From Odiellus spinosus (taxonomy: Eukaryota > Arthropoda > Arachnida > Opiliones > Phalangiidae): a DNA stretch of 64,000 nucleotides. The stretch is taken from positions 19,163,728-19,227,727 of the forward strand of contig OY987229.1 in the NCBI GenBank assembly GCA_963920705.1. Reading direction: 5' to 3'. The notes beneath the pieces were generated by a model. It saw nothing but the letters and a program-made list of their open reading frames with translations, did not search any database and was not told the origin of the DNA. Positions 12,940 to 25,647 of the stretch are shown here, piece by piece. Made by a program: the position numbers and the translations under genes. How positions within the stretch are numbered: the first letter of the stretch is position 1; each line of letters starts with the position of its first letter.

Positions 12940-13200
12940 TTCACGAAATTAGTTTTATTTAGGCTTAGCGTGTTTACACGAAAGTAGTTTGATTTAGGCT
13001 TAGCGTGTTTACACGAAAAGAGTTAGATTTAGGCTTAGCGTATTTACACGAAAAGAGTTTGATTTAGGCTTAGCGTGTTTACACGAAATTAGTTTGATTT
13101 AGGCTTAGCGTGTTTACACGAAATTAGTTAAAATTAGGCTTAGCGTGTTTACACGAAAAGAGTTAGATTTAGGCTTAGCGTGTTCGCACAAAAAGGATAA
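12940..13200. repeat. 35-bp tandem array, unit TTTAGGCTTAGCGTGTTTACACGAAA...
   Basis: Seven units with an exact 35-bp period: AGGCTTAGCG begins at 12961, 12996, 13031, 13066, 13101, 13136 and 13171, preceded by a partial unit. Each unit has TTAGGCTTAGC, then GTGTTTACACGAAA and a variable AGTTNGATT tail. The period never drifts and the units are very similar, so the array is young or kept homogeneous. TGTTTAC matches the forkhead-factor consensus, but chance within a satellite is the simpler reading. Confidence 0.93.
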
Positions 13201-13437
13201 GACAGTTTACATTAAAAATAGTTTTTTTTTTACGTAAAACTGTTCAAAACTAGACTAAGACAAGTTAGATGGAAAATAATTTTAATAAGGATTATCAATT
13301 TTACATTAAGTTTACGTAAAAAATGTAAACCATTTGATTTAATACAGGATAGTAGTTTTTATTTATCAAAAAGTAAAAGATTAAGTTGGTAAAATTTAGA
13401 TTATATTTTTAAACCTCACTACCGAAATATTTTAATT

Positions 13438-13616
13438 GCCCCTGAATGATAGCTTTGACCAAAACATTGGTGCGCTAGTGTTGAAACACTTTTACAGGCG
13501 CTAACTGGAAATACATTTAATCCTTCGCCCCTAAATGTTATCTTCTTCCACAACTTTGGTGCGCGAGTGCTGAAACACTTTTACAGGCGCCATAGAAAAT
13601 ACATTGATAATCAAAC
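13438..13616 (+). repeat. two ~89-bp tandem units, TGAAACACTTTTACAGGCGC family
   Basis: Two head-to-tail units (TGAAACACTT at 13482 and 13571). Each has GCCCCT.AATG, GGTGCGC.AGTG, TGAAACACTTTTACAGGCGC and GAAATACATT or similar. The same two-unit arrangement with a 90-bp period recurs at about 58940-59085. Single reverse copies are near 44185-44230 and 150-225. Confidence 0.8.
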
Positions 13617-15876
13617 CATAGAAAATCCCTTGATATTTCAGGCTAACTTTTTTTAAATCTTAACTATTCCATCTTCCCTTTAATTTCTAAGCCGTCTACT
13701 AGCGTGGAAAGAGGCGGAGAGGTTTAAAATAAATTCTAGTTTCTAATATAATACCGGGCCGCAAAAATCAGTGTTTCTGGCTAACGCTTTTACTAATCCA
13801 AGCGGTAATAATTTTCAATTTTGCGCGAAGACTCGAGGAGTTTCCCGACGCTTTTCGTAGCCCTAGGCTGATGGAGCTTCGGTTAAAATCGCGTCTAAGA
13901 GAGCCTGGCTCCATCTGTAATGAACCCGGAGAAGATGTAGGTCAAGCTTCTCTTGATCGGTTGGCTCCGTGCAGTCGCGAGTTAACGCGCGTGAGCGCCG
14001 AGGCTTAGCGAAAGAGGGTCTATAAGGAGAGCGCGATGGAAAAGCCAAATTAGAACTAAATCGCGCTTCAATTTGCGCGGTGCCCACGCTTTATTTTCAC
14101 TATATACATAACCCGGCCTCGAGGTGACGAAAAGCTTCCGAGCGTAAAGAAGACGCAATTAATGGTCTCGAGTTTTCCAAGAAGTAAGCCCGTTTTATTC
14201 TCGTTCCTATCTCTATTGCCATTATAGATGAGTATAGATAGAATCGTGATCACCTTGACGCCTTTTCCAAGGTTGCTGTTTTTAAGCGAGGCATCCTTTA
14301 CTGGCTCGTTATTATTATCCCTTCCGTTGTCTGTCTGTTGCTTGATACGTTTGTAATATAATGAACATCTCCAATGAGTTATTAGACGATTATAAAAAAT
14401 CATCATTAAAGAATTAACAATGGAAGGAGCAACCACGCAACAAACGTGTTTGATACCTTCCAATCCTGGGCAAGGGGGGAGATACTCTGAGTTCTAGTGA
14501 ACACGTGTGTTCCGTAAATTCATCCTTGACAGTTCAATAAAATAGCGCGAGCTTTAGGTTTAAATTGGTTCACACTAAATTTTTAGACGTTTCCCTATTG
14601 GTTTTAGCAATTCTGATTCGAGATTTTTATCGGAACTGATTTAGGCTTAGCGAATTGAGTTCGCCACTTTGATAATTAACTGCCAATTAACGCGTCATTT
14701 GGCGCAGATACAGCCTATACTTTCGTTAAAAAGACTAGCCGAAAGCCGTTTGTCCACGAACTCAATTGAAGTTGACATTTAGGTAACTTTTTTCTATACT
14801 ATAGATTTAATAAATAGCGTATCAAACCTCCAACGCTTTAGTTATTTTACTAATCCCTCTTAAACAGGAATAAAGCGATTTTTACACCTGAGAAACGCGG
14901 TAGGCTTTTTGAACCTTCATCTTCTGATGAGCTTATGGTTTATCCGGTGGCTCGCTATAATAGAGGCAATAAATTGAAAGGCTGGGAGAAAGATTATACC
15001 TTATCTCTTTCTACCAGCCTTTCGACCGTATTGTTTCTAAACCAGTGAACCTTTACATCTTTTTGAACTTATCCGCGCTCTTGGCCTTTGACCCCTACAA
15101 CTAAACCTCCTCCCATCCACACCCTTAGTCCATTAAGTTCTTATAGGAAACCGTATCGTATCCCGTTTATTGACCCTAGAAGACACTGGTACTTGTCAGC
15201 CTTAGAAATACCTTTACCGACGTATTATAGTGGTGGACTTTGTGGTCAATATGAAATGACCTTTTATACGAAACTAGCTAAGGTTCAGATACAGTGCTAA
15301 TACTTTATATATATGACGGGAAATTACAGTCTATCCAATTTATTTGAGTTAACAAGATAGATGTAGGAGAAAGGTGAAAACTGGGTAGACGAGTGCGAAG
15401 CTTCGGTGTAAGTCGTAAGTTTGCAAACGCTGCTTCGAATTGCTTGGACTAACCCATACTGCTTTCTTGATCGGACTCTGAGAGAAGTTACTTTTGGAAA
15501 GTTATGGATAATAGATATGGGTTGTGTATTATATGGTCTAGGATAAATTTTGTTTACCGCTGAGTCACCCTACCGGAAATGATTTCATCAAAACTATGGC
15601 ATTGCCGGCGGCAAGATACTTCTAAAAGCTATCAAAGTTAAGCCTTTTTTTGTTAGGCTTAAGTGTGGGGTGACTTATTCTCGCGTCAAGGCTCTTAATA
15701 ATGAATGCCCTCCTATAGGCACGACTTGGTAGAATATTGGTTTCGATTTATTTAAGAATAGGTCTAGAAAAGGCTTAGATATAGTCAAACTAAGCAGACG
15801 TCTTAGTGTGTAAAGTTCTTAACATAAACTCGTATGGCTAATATTTTATTTAAGATTTTAAATTTAGCAATAATTT

Positions 15877-16150
15877 ATTTTAAAGTGAGGCTGTCATCAT
15901 TTTTTTCCTAAGGTATATGCGTAATGATTTTAGTTTTTTCATACTATTAATTCCACATGATGACGTAGAATGATTTTGGAACGTTACTAAAGATAAGTGT
16001 CAAAAGAGAAGAGGGGATTTCTGGGTTAAGTACTTTCATGAAACAGACCGCGTAAATGCTACCGTATCACGTGACAACGCGTGAGAATAAACTGTACACT
16101 CTTAATATTCACGCGATCCTAGTGTTGACTTAGTATTACGGGCGATTTAA
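15877..16150 (+). mobile_element. short TTTAAAG-end element (CACGTG core), left part
   Basis: Starts TTTAAAGTGAGGCTGTCAT and shares an ordered core with the complete copy at 31061-31449: ATGCGTAAT, CATGATGACGTAG, TTTCATGAAA, CCGTATCACGTG and TAGTATTACGGG. No right terminus was found, so it is probably truncated or the end has diverged. Confidence 0.6.
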
Positions 16151-17932
16151 CCAGAACAACCAAATGTTTTTGCCACTCACGTCAGCAACATCAGATCAAG
16201 AGACCCAATACGATATTTGTTAGGCGTTGAGGGGTGGATCTCTTCCTTGGGCTATAAGACAAATAGACACTAAGTCCCTATATAAATACCTGGAAAATTA
16301 CATTTTAAAAATATTAAGATGGAGATGCCTTTAAACCAAAAGGTTGTAAAGTTTTGTTTATATATCGGCTATAAGATAAACCACAAGCAAACATTCTCAC
16401 TTTCCATCTAAATCAATATTTAGCCAAAATAATACTCAAGCGCGCCAATATAACTCCCTCTTATTGGTTAACAAATTACGTCATTAAATTACCCTGTCAA
16501 TAAAAGATCCAATACAAAAAGGAAACGTTCTCTCTCTTCCCCCTTCGTCTTTTTCCACCCCTTTTTTGTCCTTAGGGAAAAGTATTTCGCTCTTAGCAAT
16601 TTACTCAATCTTATAGGCATCTTAAGAGCTTGTCCGAGAAAACCAATACATTCAATTAAAGACCAACGGCCAAGGCTTGAACCGGCCCTTTTTAATAAAA
16701 GAGAACCCCCAAATTAATTCCAGCCAGAAGTTTACTCACATACTCAAAGGGAAGGTGTAAAGTAAGATTCAACATAATTTTATTCGCGTGGCTGTCACAG
16801 ATATTTCACGAGTTCCAAATGGAATTTTAGTAGTATTTTATATGGAAATATGGTTCAATAACGTAATCATTTTAGTGTAATCAAAGCTACAGTCTTGTAT
16901 ACATATGCTTAGTCTTTGCGTAAGTCTTTGAAAAACATGTGACAGCCTAGCTTTATAACCTATGGAAAATAGGCTTAGCTTAGAGCGAGATTGGACGAAG
17001 AAGTTAGTTATCTTGCGCAATGAAATTTAAAAATGTAGCTAGCATGCAATGAAAGTAGAGTTTGAGATAAGTTAACTCCTACGACTGCGAATCTTGTCAT
17101 TTAAGGTAATTTTCTTTCAATTTCCAATCCAATTCGATTTTCTCATCCTACCTTTAGGATGAAAATCCCTGTTTTTCTCCTACCGGAAGCTATATGGAAG
17201 CTTATTCGGGGATATATTAAATAATCTTGACCAAGCTTATATACAGGGAATGCAAAAATAAGGAAAAAAAGATGGCCCCGCTTTGACTTTCGGGTCAGGT
17301 TTTGGCCCTTAAATTGAGGTAGACCGGAAATTGGCTGTTGATTCAATCTATTTTAGCATCGGGCGCTCTTCCTCGAGTTTTCCCGCCAAATTTTTGGCGC
17401 CCCACCGAGGAAAAAAAGAACTATGGGGTGGTTTTGAGTGGGTGGGAACTTCCGGTAGACATTGACGAAGCTTGAAAGGAGAAAGAGTGCCTGGCGGAAA
17501 AGGATAGGGAGGAAACAGTCACGTGACTTGATTTCCACAATCATGAGCGGATTGAAAAAGCACGGGAAAACAGTCTCGTTGATTCATCTCACGTTCAGAG
17601 AGCTTTTCCGATAGAAACTTTTAAGAAACTTTGGAAGCGGGATAATTGTCTAAGGATTTTCTAGAGGATCTTCTTTGGGCATCTTATTGGCTGTCATTAT
17701 TGTTTATATTAAAGGAAAGGGTGCTTTATTTTGAAAGACACTCGAATGTCAGAGAACTCTAGGCTTAAATATTTAATTTATATTTATTTGATCATCTTTA
17801 TAACTAAAATCTTATGAGCATTAACGAAAATCAAAATTTCCCATTTTGGGAGAATGAAACCTAGCAACAAGTGATTTTTTTTAACGATTCCTTATCGTTT
17901 AAATATGCCAAGTAAAACAGAAGAGTAGTAGA

Positions 17933-17973
17933 GACTTCAAATGAGGGTTTCATCGGCTTCTGCTTTAACCAAT
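17933..17973 (+). repeat. isolated end of the 54983-55320 foldback family
   Basis: ACTTCAAATGAGGGTTTCAT followed by CGGCTTCTG matches the right arm of the foldback at 54983-55320 with about two mismatches. Only this end is recognisable here. Confidence 0.6.
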
Positions 17974-18469
17974 TAAAGTTTTCTAATTGAAAAAAACAAC
18001 TTTAAATGATAAATTATGTGACACCATTAGAAATTATTTCTTTCCTTTCTCTTAAGTTTTTTTACTTCTAATGATATATAACCAACTTTCTGAGTTTTCT
18101 AACTTTCTTTCCTGTAAATAAAATAAGCCAAATAGTTAAGATAAAACAAGAAAATTGACCGAATCGGATCACTCCAATGGTGAAACACCATAAACACTAT
18201 AAGGCGCGAAAGTTTTTAAGAGGATTTACGAAGGAGCAAACGTTAAAAGCATTTCATCCATATAGCGTAAAACTATATGTTTAGGAATTAGTTTTAGTTT
18301 TCATCACGCGAAAGCCATAGATTTCCTTGTACTTCTAAGTAAACAAGGCCACGGAGATATATAGATTTAATCAGAAATGGATAATACTTCTCTTTGAGAG
18401 AAGTGATCCATACACTAAAATATAGAGATATCCAATTCTTCATGGATACCAGTTAAGCCTAACTTTTTC

Positions 18470-18630
18470 TAGTAAGTTATCTTTATAAATCGATTTATTG
18501 TAGCTTCATCTATCGGTTGTTGAAAGCGAATCGGTATTAAACTGTTTCCCGAAGCAGTTTCGAGAAATCGAATCAAATCGATTCGAGAAAAGGCCAGTAT
18601 GAACGCGGCTAAAGTGGCACACTTCTATCA
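18470..18630 (+). repeat. dispersed repeat shared with 31877-32045
   Basis: Shared ordered blocks are TATCTTTATAAATCGAT, GCTTCATCTATCGGT, CCCGAAGCAGTTTC, AGAAATCGAATCAAATCGAT and TATGAACGC.GC. Neither copy has coding content. The second copy ends about 45 bp before the BEL/Pao insertion. Confidence 0.75.
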
Positions 18631-20377
18631 GTCCCTTTTGATTTATTTCAATATCGTGTTGATTTAGCAGCGCGTACAAAGGTAGTAAGTTAGTTACGTC
18701 TCATGGAAATGTTTTCCATATATACTAAGGGAACTTGACTACACACGTGCTAACAAATCAAGATGAAATTTACCGCAAGACTTCCTTATATATATAAGGA
18801 ACGATTTCTTGTCTGTAAAGAACTATAGAAAGGAAAAAAGTTGAGAACACACTAGCACCTTTTTTTGAACTTTCGATGCTATTAACCGCAAAGTTTCCCC
18901 CAACGAAGTGTCTTTTAGTAGACCCCCGTTAAATTGAAGATGAACCTCACGTCTGCCTCTCTAATCCCCTTTTTTAAGGTGGAGAAAACGAGCCGGAAAA
19001 GCCACTGTAGTTCAATGCACACAATCAGATCATTCGGAAATTTCTGAGGCAGTTTAAACCAAGGTTCCGTAGCTCTTATTTCTAAATACTACGGTCAAAC
19101 TATTTTAAAACCTTTTCAAACCATGAATATAAATCCACTTTTGAAGCTAATAATGTAATTTATTTGACAACGTTAGGACCTTTTTAAAGTCTATAACCGT
19201 AGCTGTTGTATACGGTTAATGACTTTAAATTTTCACTTTCTTTACCAGAAATATATTAGAGCCAAATTCTGCTAGTTTTAAAATTTTAAAAACCTTAGGA
19301 ATGTGATAAAGTAACTTAATGAGGTTCCCTGACGTTTTTATTCATCTGTTGCATTTAATAATTTATGCTGGAGAACCAGTCTTGCTAAAAGTGTCCAAAC
19401 TTAGCCAAGCTCACTATTAAATGGACAATTATCTCAACTGGGGGAGAAAAACAACAAAAACTGACGTCCATAAGTTCATTAGGTTTTTGTATAAAGTGAT
19501 TTTAATCTCTTTTGCAATAAGTCGGGATATTGAAATGAATTCTAGTATACATCAAAGGTTGTTTAGTCGTGTCGTAGTTTAAGTTACATCATTAAAACTA
19601 AAAAGGATCAACATTAGCGCAAATTTTTATCTAAGATCTAGATTTTTTTTTTTTATTTAAAACCAATTCTAAAGATTTTCCATCTAAACACATAAAACTT
19701 TTAAGATTCAAACCTGTTTTTGAAGTCTTCATTTTAAGATGATTTAGTTTTTAGGGTTAGAGAGGTTCCTATCTTTACGCGTGCTGAAATATATGGGTGA
19801 TTTTTATTGAAAGGAAAAGAAAGTGTGAGAAACTTTTAAGACTGTCAACGGGTGAAAGTCTCTGGCCTATAGAGTCCCTTACTGCGGCTTAATCTCTGGG
19901 CCAAAAGGCTTCTTAAATCCAACACCATAATCCTTATGGAAGCCAGGCCGGTTCTTTTCTTTCTTTATTCGTGCGAGCACGAACTGAGATAGGCATTTAG
20001 TGGTCCCGCATTGGGACCAAACTTCGATTTTTTTTCCTTCTTTTTTTTTGGATAAAAGGTGTTAGGTTTGCTATTCTTTGTCTGTCTTTTCTTATTATTT
20101 TTCTTTGGTTTACTTCAGCTAAGTAATAAATATATACACGTATGTACATGTGTACCGTTGGTTTTTACTTACAGTTAGATTTGGTTGAAATTTCATCACG
20201 TTCAAAGCCAGACTCCTTCTTATCTCTATCTTTGTATGTCTGCTGAAATTTCAAAATCTTCTTGACTGTAAGAGACAGTATACCATGTTTAGAAATTTTA
20301 AAAATTGTGTTGTAATAAGATCACATACGTGATCGGCTCATTGTGAGCTTTAATAAAACACGATAATACCCTTTTCA

Positions 20378-20507
20378 TACGAGGCGTATTAGCCGGTTTA
20401 ATCAGATTTAACCATGGTTTATTCAAAATTAACCGAGGTTTATTGAACTGAAAAGGCTATGTAAACCTCGGTTAAATCTGGCTAAACCAGGCTAATTACG
20501 CCTCGTC
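20378..20507. repeat. imperfect foldback, ~40-bp arms
   Basis: The left arm CATACGAGGCGTATTAGCC...CAGATTTAACC pairs with a right arm that reads, in reverse, ACGAGGCGTAATTAGCC...CAGATTTAACCGAGG. The spacer itself contains a second TTAACCGAGGTTTA copy. No gene is inside; it resembles a small MITE or its remnant. Confidence 0.7.
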
Positions 20508-21943
20508 TGAAGAGAGTATAAGGTTCAAATAAAATGACCATTACTTCGTAAACTTTCGTTCGATTTGTTAGGAAGTATAGGTTGTAGGTATTCAAATCAA
20601 AGATTATAACGAGGGAAATCCAAATAAAAATGCGTTGTAGCTCTAAATTTAAAAACCAAACTTCTAACAAAGGTTACAAAAGGAAATTAACTCTTCGCTC
20701 TTTCATGCCGTTACTCATTCTTTTAGACCATAGGCATTAGGATGTAATAGTCTTATAGTTTGGTAAGTAACGTCAGCCCTCCATCAGAAATAACAGACTT
20801 CTACTAGCTACTTTGATCCAATTGTCAGCTCCCTGGGGAATATGGACACTTTTGCTATCCCCTTTCTGGTTGAAATAGAAAAAAAAAAAGGGGGGGACAT
20901 ATATATCTAAGTTGAAGAAAAAATCCCATTGGAGCGTCTAGTGTCCAAATCCTTTCATTTTTAGCAGTAGGAACCGACCCAGGTTTTATTGGCTAGCTTT
21001 ATATGGGTCCTCTATAAGTATTTACGTCCTGAAAAATACTTTTTCTTTGTTGTAGTTTAAACTTTAAATAAGAAGAATTAACATTGCAAAAGTACAGCGG
21101 TATCTCTAGAGACACTATAAAGTTGATTAAAAGCTAAAAAACACAAAGTTTTTTTAGATTTATTTTACTAATTCAAAGGCAATGTTTTAATAAAATTGGT
21201 TGAATCTAAGAAAATTTCCAGTACTCGGAATAATTCAATTTAGGCTTAGCGACCCTCGCTTTTAGGGTTTGCCAGAGTATCGCGAATCCCTTTAGCGCTC
21301 CCTACCCGCTTCGAGGTTTCGGGGGCCTCTTCCCTTGTTTTTCAAATACTGTACCAGCCCCACTGTTTCAATTAAAGGATTTGAATTGTATCTCGGAAAC
21401 GCCAGGTTTCGGTCCTGCACAAAGAACCGCGCTATAGGTTTACACTCGAAAATCTCCCGTTCTAACCCAATTGGCTCTTTCGTTAATTGATTTTGCCCAA
21501 ATCAGGATTAAAATACGCTTACACTTAACCTTATGAATATTCAGAAGGTTTATTTGCGTAAATACTTTTTTTCCCGGGCCTTGGTCTTTTAATTAAGGGT
21601 CTCTAGTCAGTTTCGTCGAAGCTGGACTGATTAGTAAGCTTATCTTGAGCCAATTATGAAAAAAAGAATAGTAAGTTAATTTAAAAATCGCGCCATTTCC
21701 GGTTTCGTGGCGCAGTATACCTACTTGTTTTCAGCCTCCTATTTTCACGAGTCATTTCCGCCCAAAGGTTGTTCTGCTATCGCTAAAGTTTTGGAGTGGT
21801 TATAGAGTACAATTTAGCTATTTAAATTAAGTTTGTAAGTGTAGTTTTTTTAAGTGTAGCTTTGTTGTTATTACAAAATAAGGTATATTACAAAGTTCTA
21901 TGTGATAAATTACGCAAAACATAATCTAACTTTTTATCTATAG

Positions 21944-22086
21944 GTGCCTTGCAAAAAATTACAACTACGTCGCGTACCCAACATCTGAATGCCAAGCCTT
22001 AGCCACGTGTTTCATCTGCATAAATGTGATGACATTTACTTTGGACTAGCGGGACAACGTTCAAATTTGGGCTCGTATTCCAGTTG
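21944..22086 (+). pseudogene. well-spliced exon-like block with no continuous open frame
   Basis: A textbook acceptor (CTAAC branch point, T run, TATAG) precedes 21944 and a strong donor (GTTG then GTAAGT) follows 22086. Between them no frame is open throughout. One frame is open for the first ~100 nt and reads CLAKNYNYVAYPTSECQALA. After about 22028 a different frame reads DDIYFGLAGQRSNLGSYSS. Both halves look protein-like and a single frameshift near 22028 would join them. Options are a decayed exon, an assembly indel in a real exon, or an untranslated/non-coding RNA exon. I do not recognise the domain and found no partner exon. Confidence 0.4.
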
Positions 22087-25000
22087 GTAAGTTTTTATAC
22101 ACCTTTGTAACTCTGTATAAGCCTTAGGCTTTTAATTATGTGTAAATTTGTAAAAGGTATCACTATGGTATCGCTTTTTCGTTGGCTGTACGTTGTAGGG
22201 TGCATAATTTAATATCGTAACCCTTTACCATATAGTTCACCGTATGAAACATCAAAGCTAGGAAGCTCTTGTAAATTATCAATAACCCAATCAGTCACTA
22301 CGTATTGCTCGAAACTTTATGACCTGCCAAGTTGGTGCCCCGGTGGTTTTTCTTAGCCAGCGTTACGTACACGAGGGACTAGTCCTGTTTTCCATGCATT
22401 AATAATAAGGGATTTTTGGCGAATCATTTCCTTCGCCTTTCCCTGTCACTCGTACCACGCTTGTACCTTCCGTTTTTCTAGCGTATCAATTTCGTTTTAG
22501 TTCGGTAGTGACCGCAGCCGTGGATTCTTAGTTACGGAATCACTGGACGTGTGGGTAGCCGGGGTTTTATTCGTTGACCCACGACCCTGTCTTTTTATAT
22601 ACGAAAAGGAAGAGGAATATTTTCTTGCTACCACGAATTTGATAGATCGTTGTGCGGGGACATTTATTGGCAGCTTTAGCTTTTGGTTGCTGCGTTCTCC
22701 GAGATCATATCGGAAGTAGATGGAATTTCCATAGAGGATTTATCCTTTTGGAACGTTCTACTAGTTATAACCAGCTTCGGTCTGATCTTACACTGTTATT
22801 AAACTTTAGGCTACGAAAAGGCTATCACTAGTAATAACTTGAGGGAAAGGTCATCTTATTTTAAGCAATTCTGCTACGATATTTGGGAACTTTGATTCGT
22901 AATGAAATATAAATACATTATAATAATTTTAATAGGAGGAATTTTGTAATAATTTCGAATAATCCTATTTAATTAATGTCTACGGTATTTTAAGAAGTAG
23001 TCTCACATTTCGTGGTTTTTAATTTTGGTAGTACCTAAATAGTTAATTACGTCAAAATGTAGTATTTAGATTTGACTCAAAACTTAATTGTTGCAAACTT
23101 CAGGGTTGGTATGGAATCTAGATAAGTCATATTTTCAAAAAGTTAAAGATTTAAAATATTTTCTAGAATGTTAGGTATGTAAATTTTTGTAGGTAGTTGC
23201 GATATGTAGGGGATTTCCAAAATGGGATGAAGGTCAAGGATAAGTCAGGGATTTAAAACATTTCAAAGAAAGTCCAGGGATAAATTTGTGAATTAAAACA
23301 TTTTTGATAAACCAAACTATGAATTTCCAAATGTTATTATCAGCTTAGCCAGCCTAAAAACCCAGAAAATGGTTAGGGATAATGGCAAAAATTCGAGCCA
23401 GGTGCTTATAGTTGATTCGATACAATGTTTCCCTTAATTTTCATTAATACTTTAAATAAATTGACTAAAAATGAATCATATTTAAAAGGATAATGACACA
23501 TTTTGGTAAAATTGACTTGCAGGAAAACATACTAAAATTTTTCGTAATTTTTTTAAAGCAGCGTAATAGTAGTCGAGGTTTTATTTCATTATTTCATTTC
23601 ATATATATTAATTTATAATCAACATAATTTAACGCCATTTTATGGTTTAAAACCCGTATTATTTCTGGCAAATGAACTGTTTAACTAAAATTCTCCGACC
23701 ACATATACCTGTCAAATCTTAAATATTTCATCCTGTGGGTCGATTCTTATCGGGAACTTTTTCCAAAAGATATAGACGAACCAGATAGACAATTCTTGCA
23801 CCCCATAGTCATAGATTTCATTGAGGAGTGAGTGTAGCTTTGTACGCAATGTAATCTCGAAACTGAATCGGTTCCTTATAGATCCATAGAGCAGAAGTGA
23901 AAGCCTCGTTACGTATTATTGGATATAGTTGGCGCATCCCTCCAGAACGGGCCAACTGTCAATTTAACCGAGGCTTTTTCCTAACCCTTACTCCTAGAGA
24001 ATAGACTTATTTTAAAGGGGCTACCATGAGTTAATAAACCCCTTGAGTAACTAGTAGCCTTGCAACGCCTCCATTATCGAGTAAGGCATAGAGGGCTTGG
24101 CTGTATTAAGTTGGGTACACTCACCTAAAATTTGAAAAAGATTGCATCCCCCAATCATATAAGTGAAAAAGTGCTCTCAAATCTCAATCAGTTGCTCTCT
24201 CGAAAAAAACTTGCCTCGTGAGATCTCAATTTTTCCCAGTGTACTACCATCTAACAAAACAATTTTCTAGCCTGGTTTCTGAACAGTCACGTGGTTTAAC
24301 AATTGACGTCAGAGCTTGCTTAACATTCTCGATTATACTCCGGATAATATCAACTCCTGTTGCTACTTCTCTCGCGATGCTGATATTGTTTTAGTCCTTC
24401 ACTTCTAGAATAGCTAGGCCCAATTTGATCCCACTTTTGTTCAAATCCTTTTCAATTTTTCCGCTTTAAAAGCGTATTTTCCGAAAGACACGAGCTTTTG
24501 CAATCCACTTGTCACTGAAGTATGAGAATCACTGTTAGAATTCCTCGCGTACAAAGCTGAGCTGTGTTGAAACTCGTAATTGTATAGAGAATCTATATTT
24601 TGTACGTATTGAGATCTCCGTTGTTTTTGGTTTAACTTATTGATTTTTCTAAATGGTTCTTAGTTTTGTATTTTTTTAGGGTGGGATCAGTTTACATCAG
24701 ATCAAGGTCATTTGACCTTTATGTTAGGTTTTTTTTCTAGATTTGAGAATTGACACAACAACAATGTGGTCTTAACTTTCGTCTAGGGGTTTCTTGTACT
24801 TTTTTTTGCGTTAAAAGTCATAAGAAATGAAAAATAGGTCAAAATGAAATTTAAGTTTTAAAGTGTGGCTGTCACTTAAAATCAGTAATCTAAACCAGAC
24901 TTTAAACCAAATCAAAAATTAAATTATAACGTGAACTGAGATGCTTTTAGTGTTCATTTAGGCATCATGGTGGTATCTAGAAGTTATTTGGAGATCCACC

Positions 25001-25569
25001 CATTCTCCCTTTAAGAGGTTCATATTCAATCGTTTGCTTCAATGCCACTGGATGACTGAGTGTTTTTATGTTGATTAATTTTATGCTTAGATAAATGTAA
25101 TTTTAGATTAATGTTTGGGATTATAAAACAAATTACCCGAAACGAAAGTCAAACATATATCGTTTGAATTGCTAAATTATAACGCCAGCAATTAGAAATC
25201 ACCTAAAGCGTTACGCAAATAAGAGGACACCTGCGAAGTTTCTTTTGTTCTTTGTGCCTCCTTGAGAAATGATTAGCTAGGATTAAAATTCCGCGTGCCT
25301 CGGTTTAAACTGCACTTCAATCAACTACTCGGAAGTATAATGGCCCTCTTCCTATTCTCAAAAATCCAGCCCTCCACTCTTCCCTAAAAGATTTAAGATT
25401 CAGCACAATTTTCTTTCTTCCCTCATAATGAATCGAAAATGAAAGGTCTCTTGTTTTTAGCAATACATATAAAACTTCGGTAAAAATAACCCTTAAGGTA
25501 TAACAAGTTCGTCCGAGTATCTGTGAGTCTGTGATATTTCTCAATGTGACTTTACAGTATTACATTTAA

Positions 25570-25647
25570 AGCTACAGTGTAGTTTACAACGCGAGGAATC
25601 TCAGTACAATTACACTGTAGCTCTATTAGAATTCCCCGCGTTGTGAA
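25570..25647. repeat. interleaved inverted repeats (A-B-A'-B' order)
   Basis: A = 25570-25581 (AGCTACAGTGTA) pairs exactly with A' = 25611-25622. B = 25582-25601 (GTTTACAACGCGAGGAATCT) pairs with B' = 25628-25647 with about two mismatches and one bulge. The order is A, B, A', B', which is the connectivity of an H-type pseudoknot rather than a simple hairpin. No open frame covers it. Confidence 0.75.

Larger units (their letters stand above)
13206..21943. other. intergenic stretch with repeats; no supported gene
   Basis: No splice-bounded coding sequence was found. A GC- and CpG-richer patch at about 13690-14110 could be a promoter or an old gene fragment; the - strand frames there (13863-14087, 14068-14463) resemble nothing I know. 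Also present are a family-C short element end at 15877, a foldback at 20378-20507 and a foldback end at 17933-17973. A repeat copy at about 18470-18630 is shared with 31877-32045. Confidence 0.55.

Noticed and set aside
12940..13200. CRISPR array
   Set aside because: Units are contiguous repeats without unique spacers, and the window is eukaryotic.
13438..13616. Hammerhead ribozyme in the ~90-bp units
   Set aside because: The GAAAC part is present but the CUGAUGA core is absent from every unit.
13863..14463. Two overlapping - strand frames in a CpG-richer patch
   Set aside because: No recognisable domain or splice context; kept only as a possible promoter or fragment.
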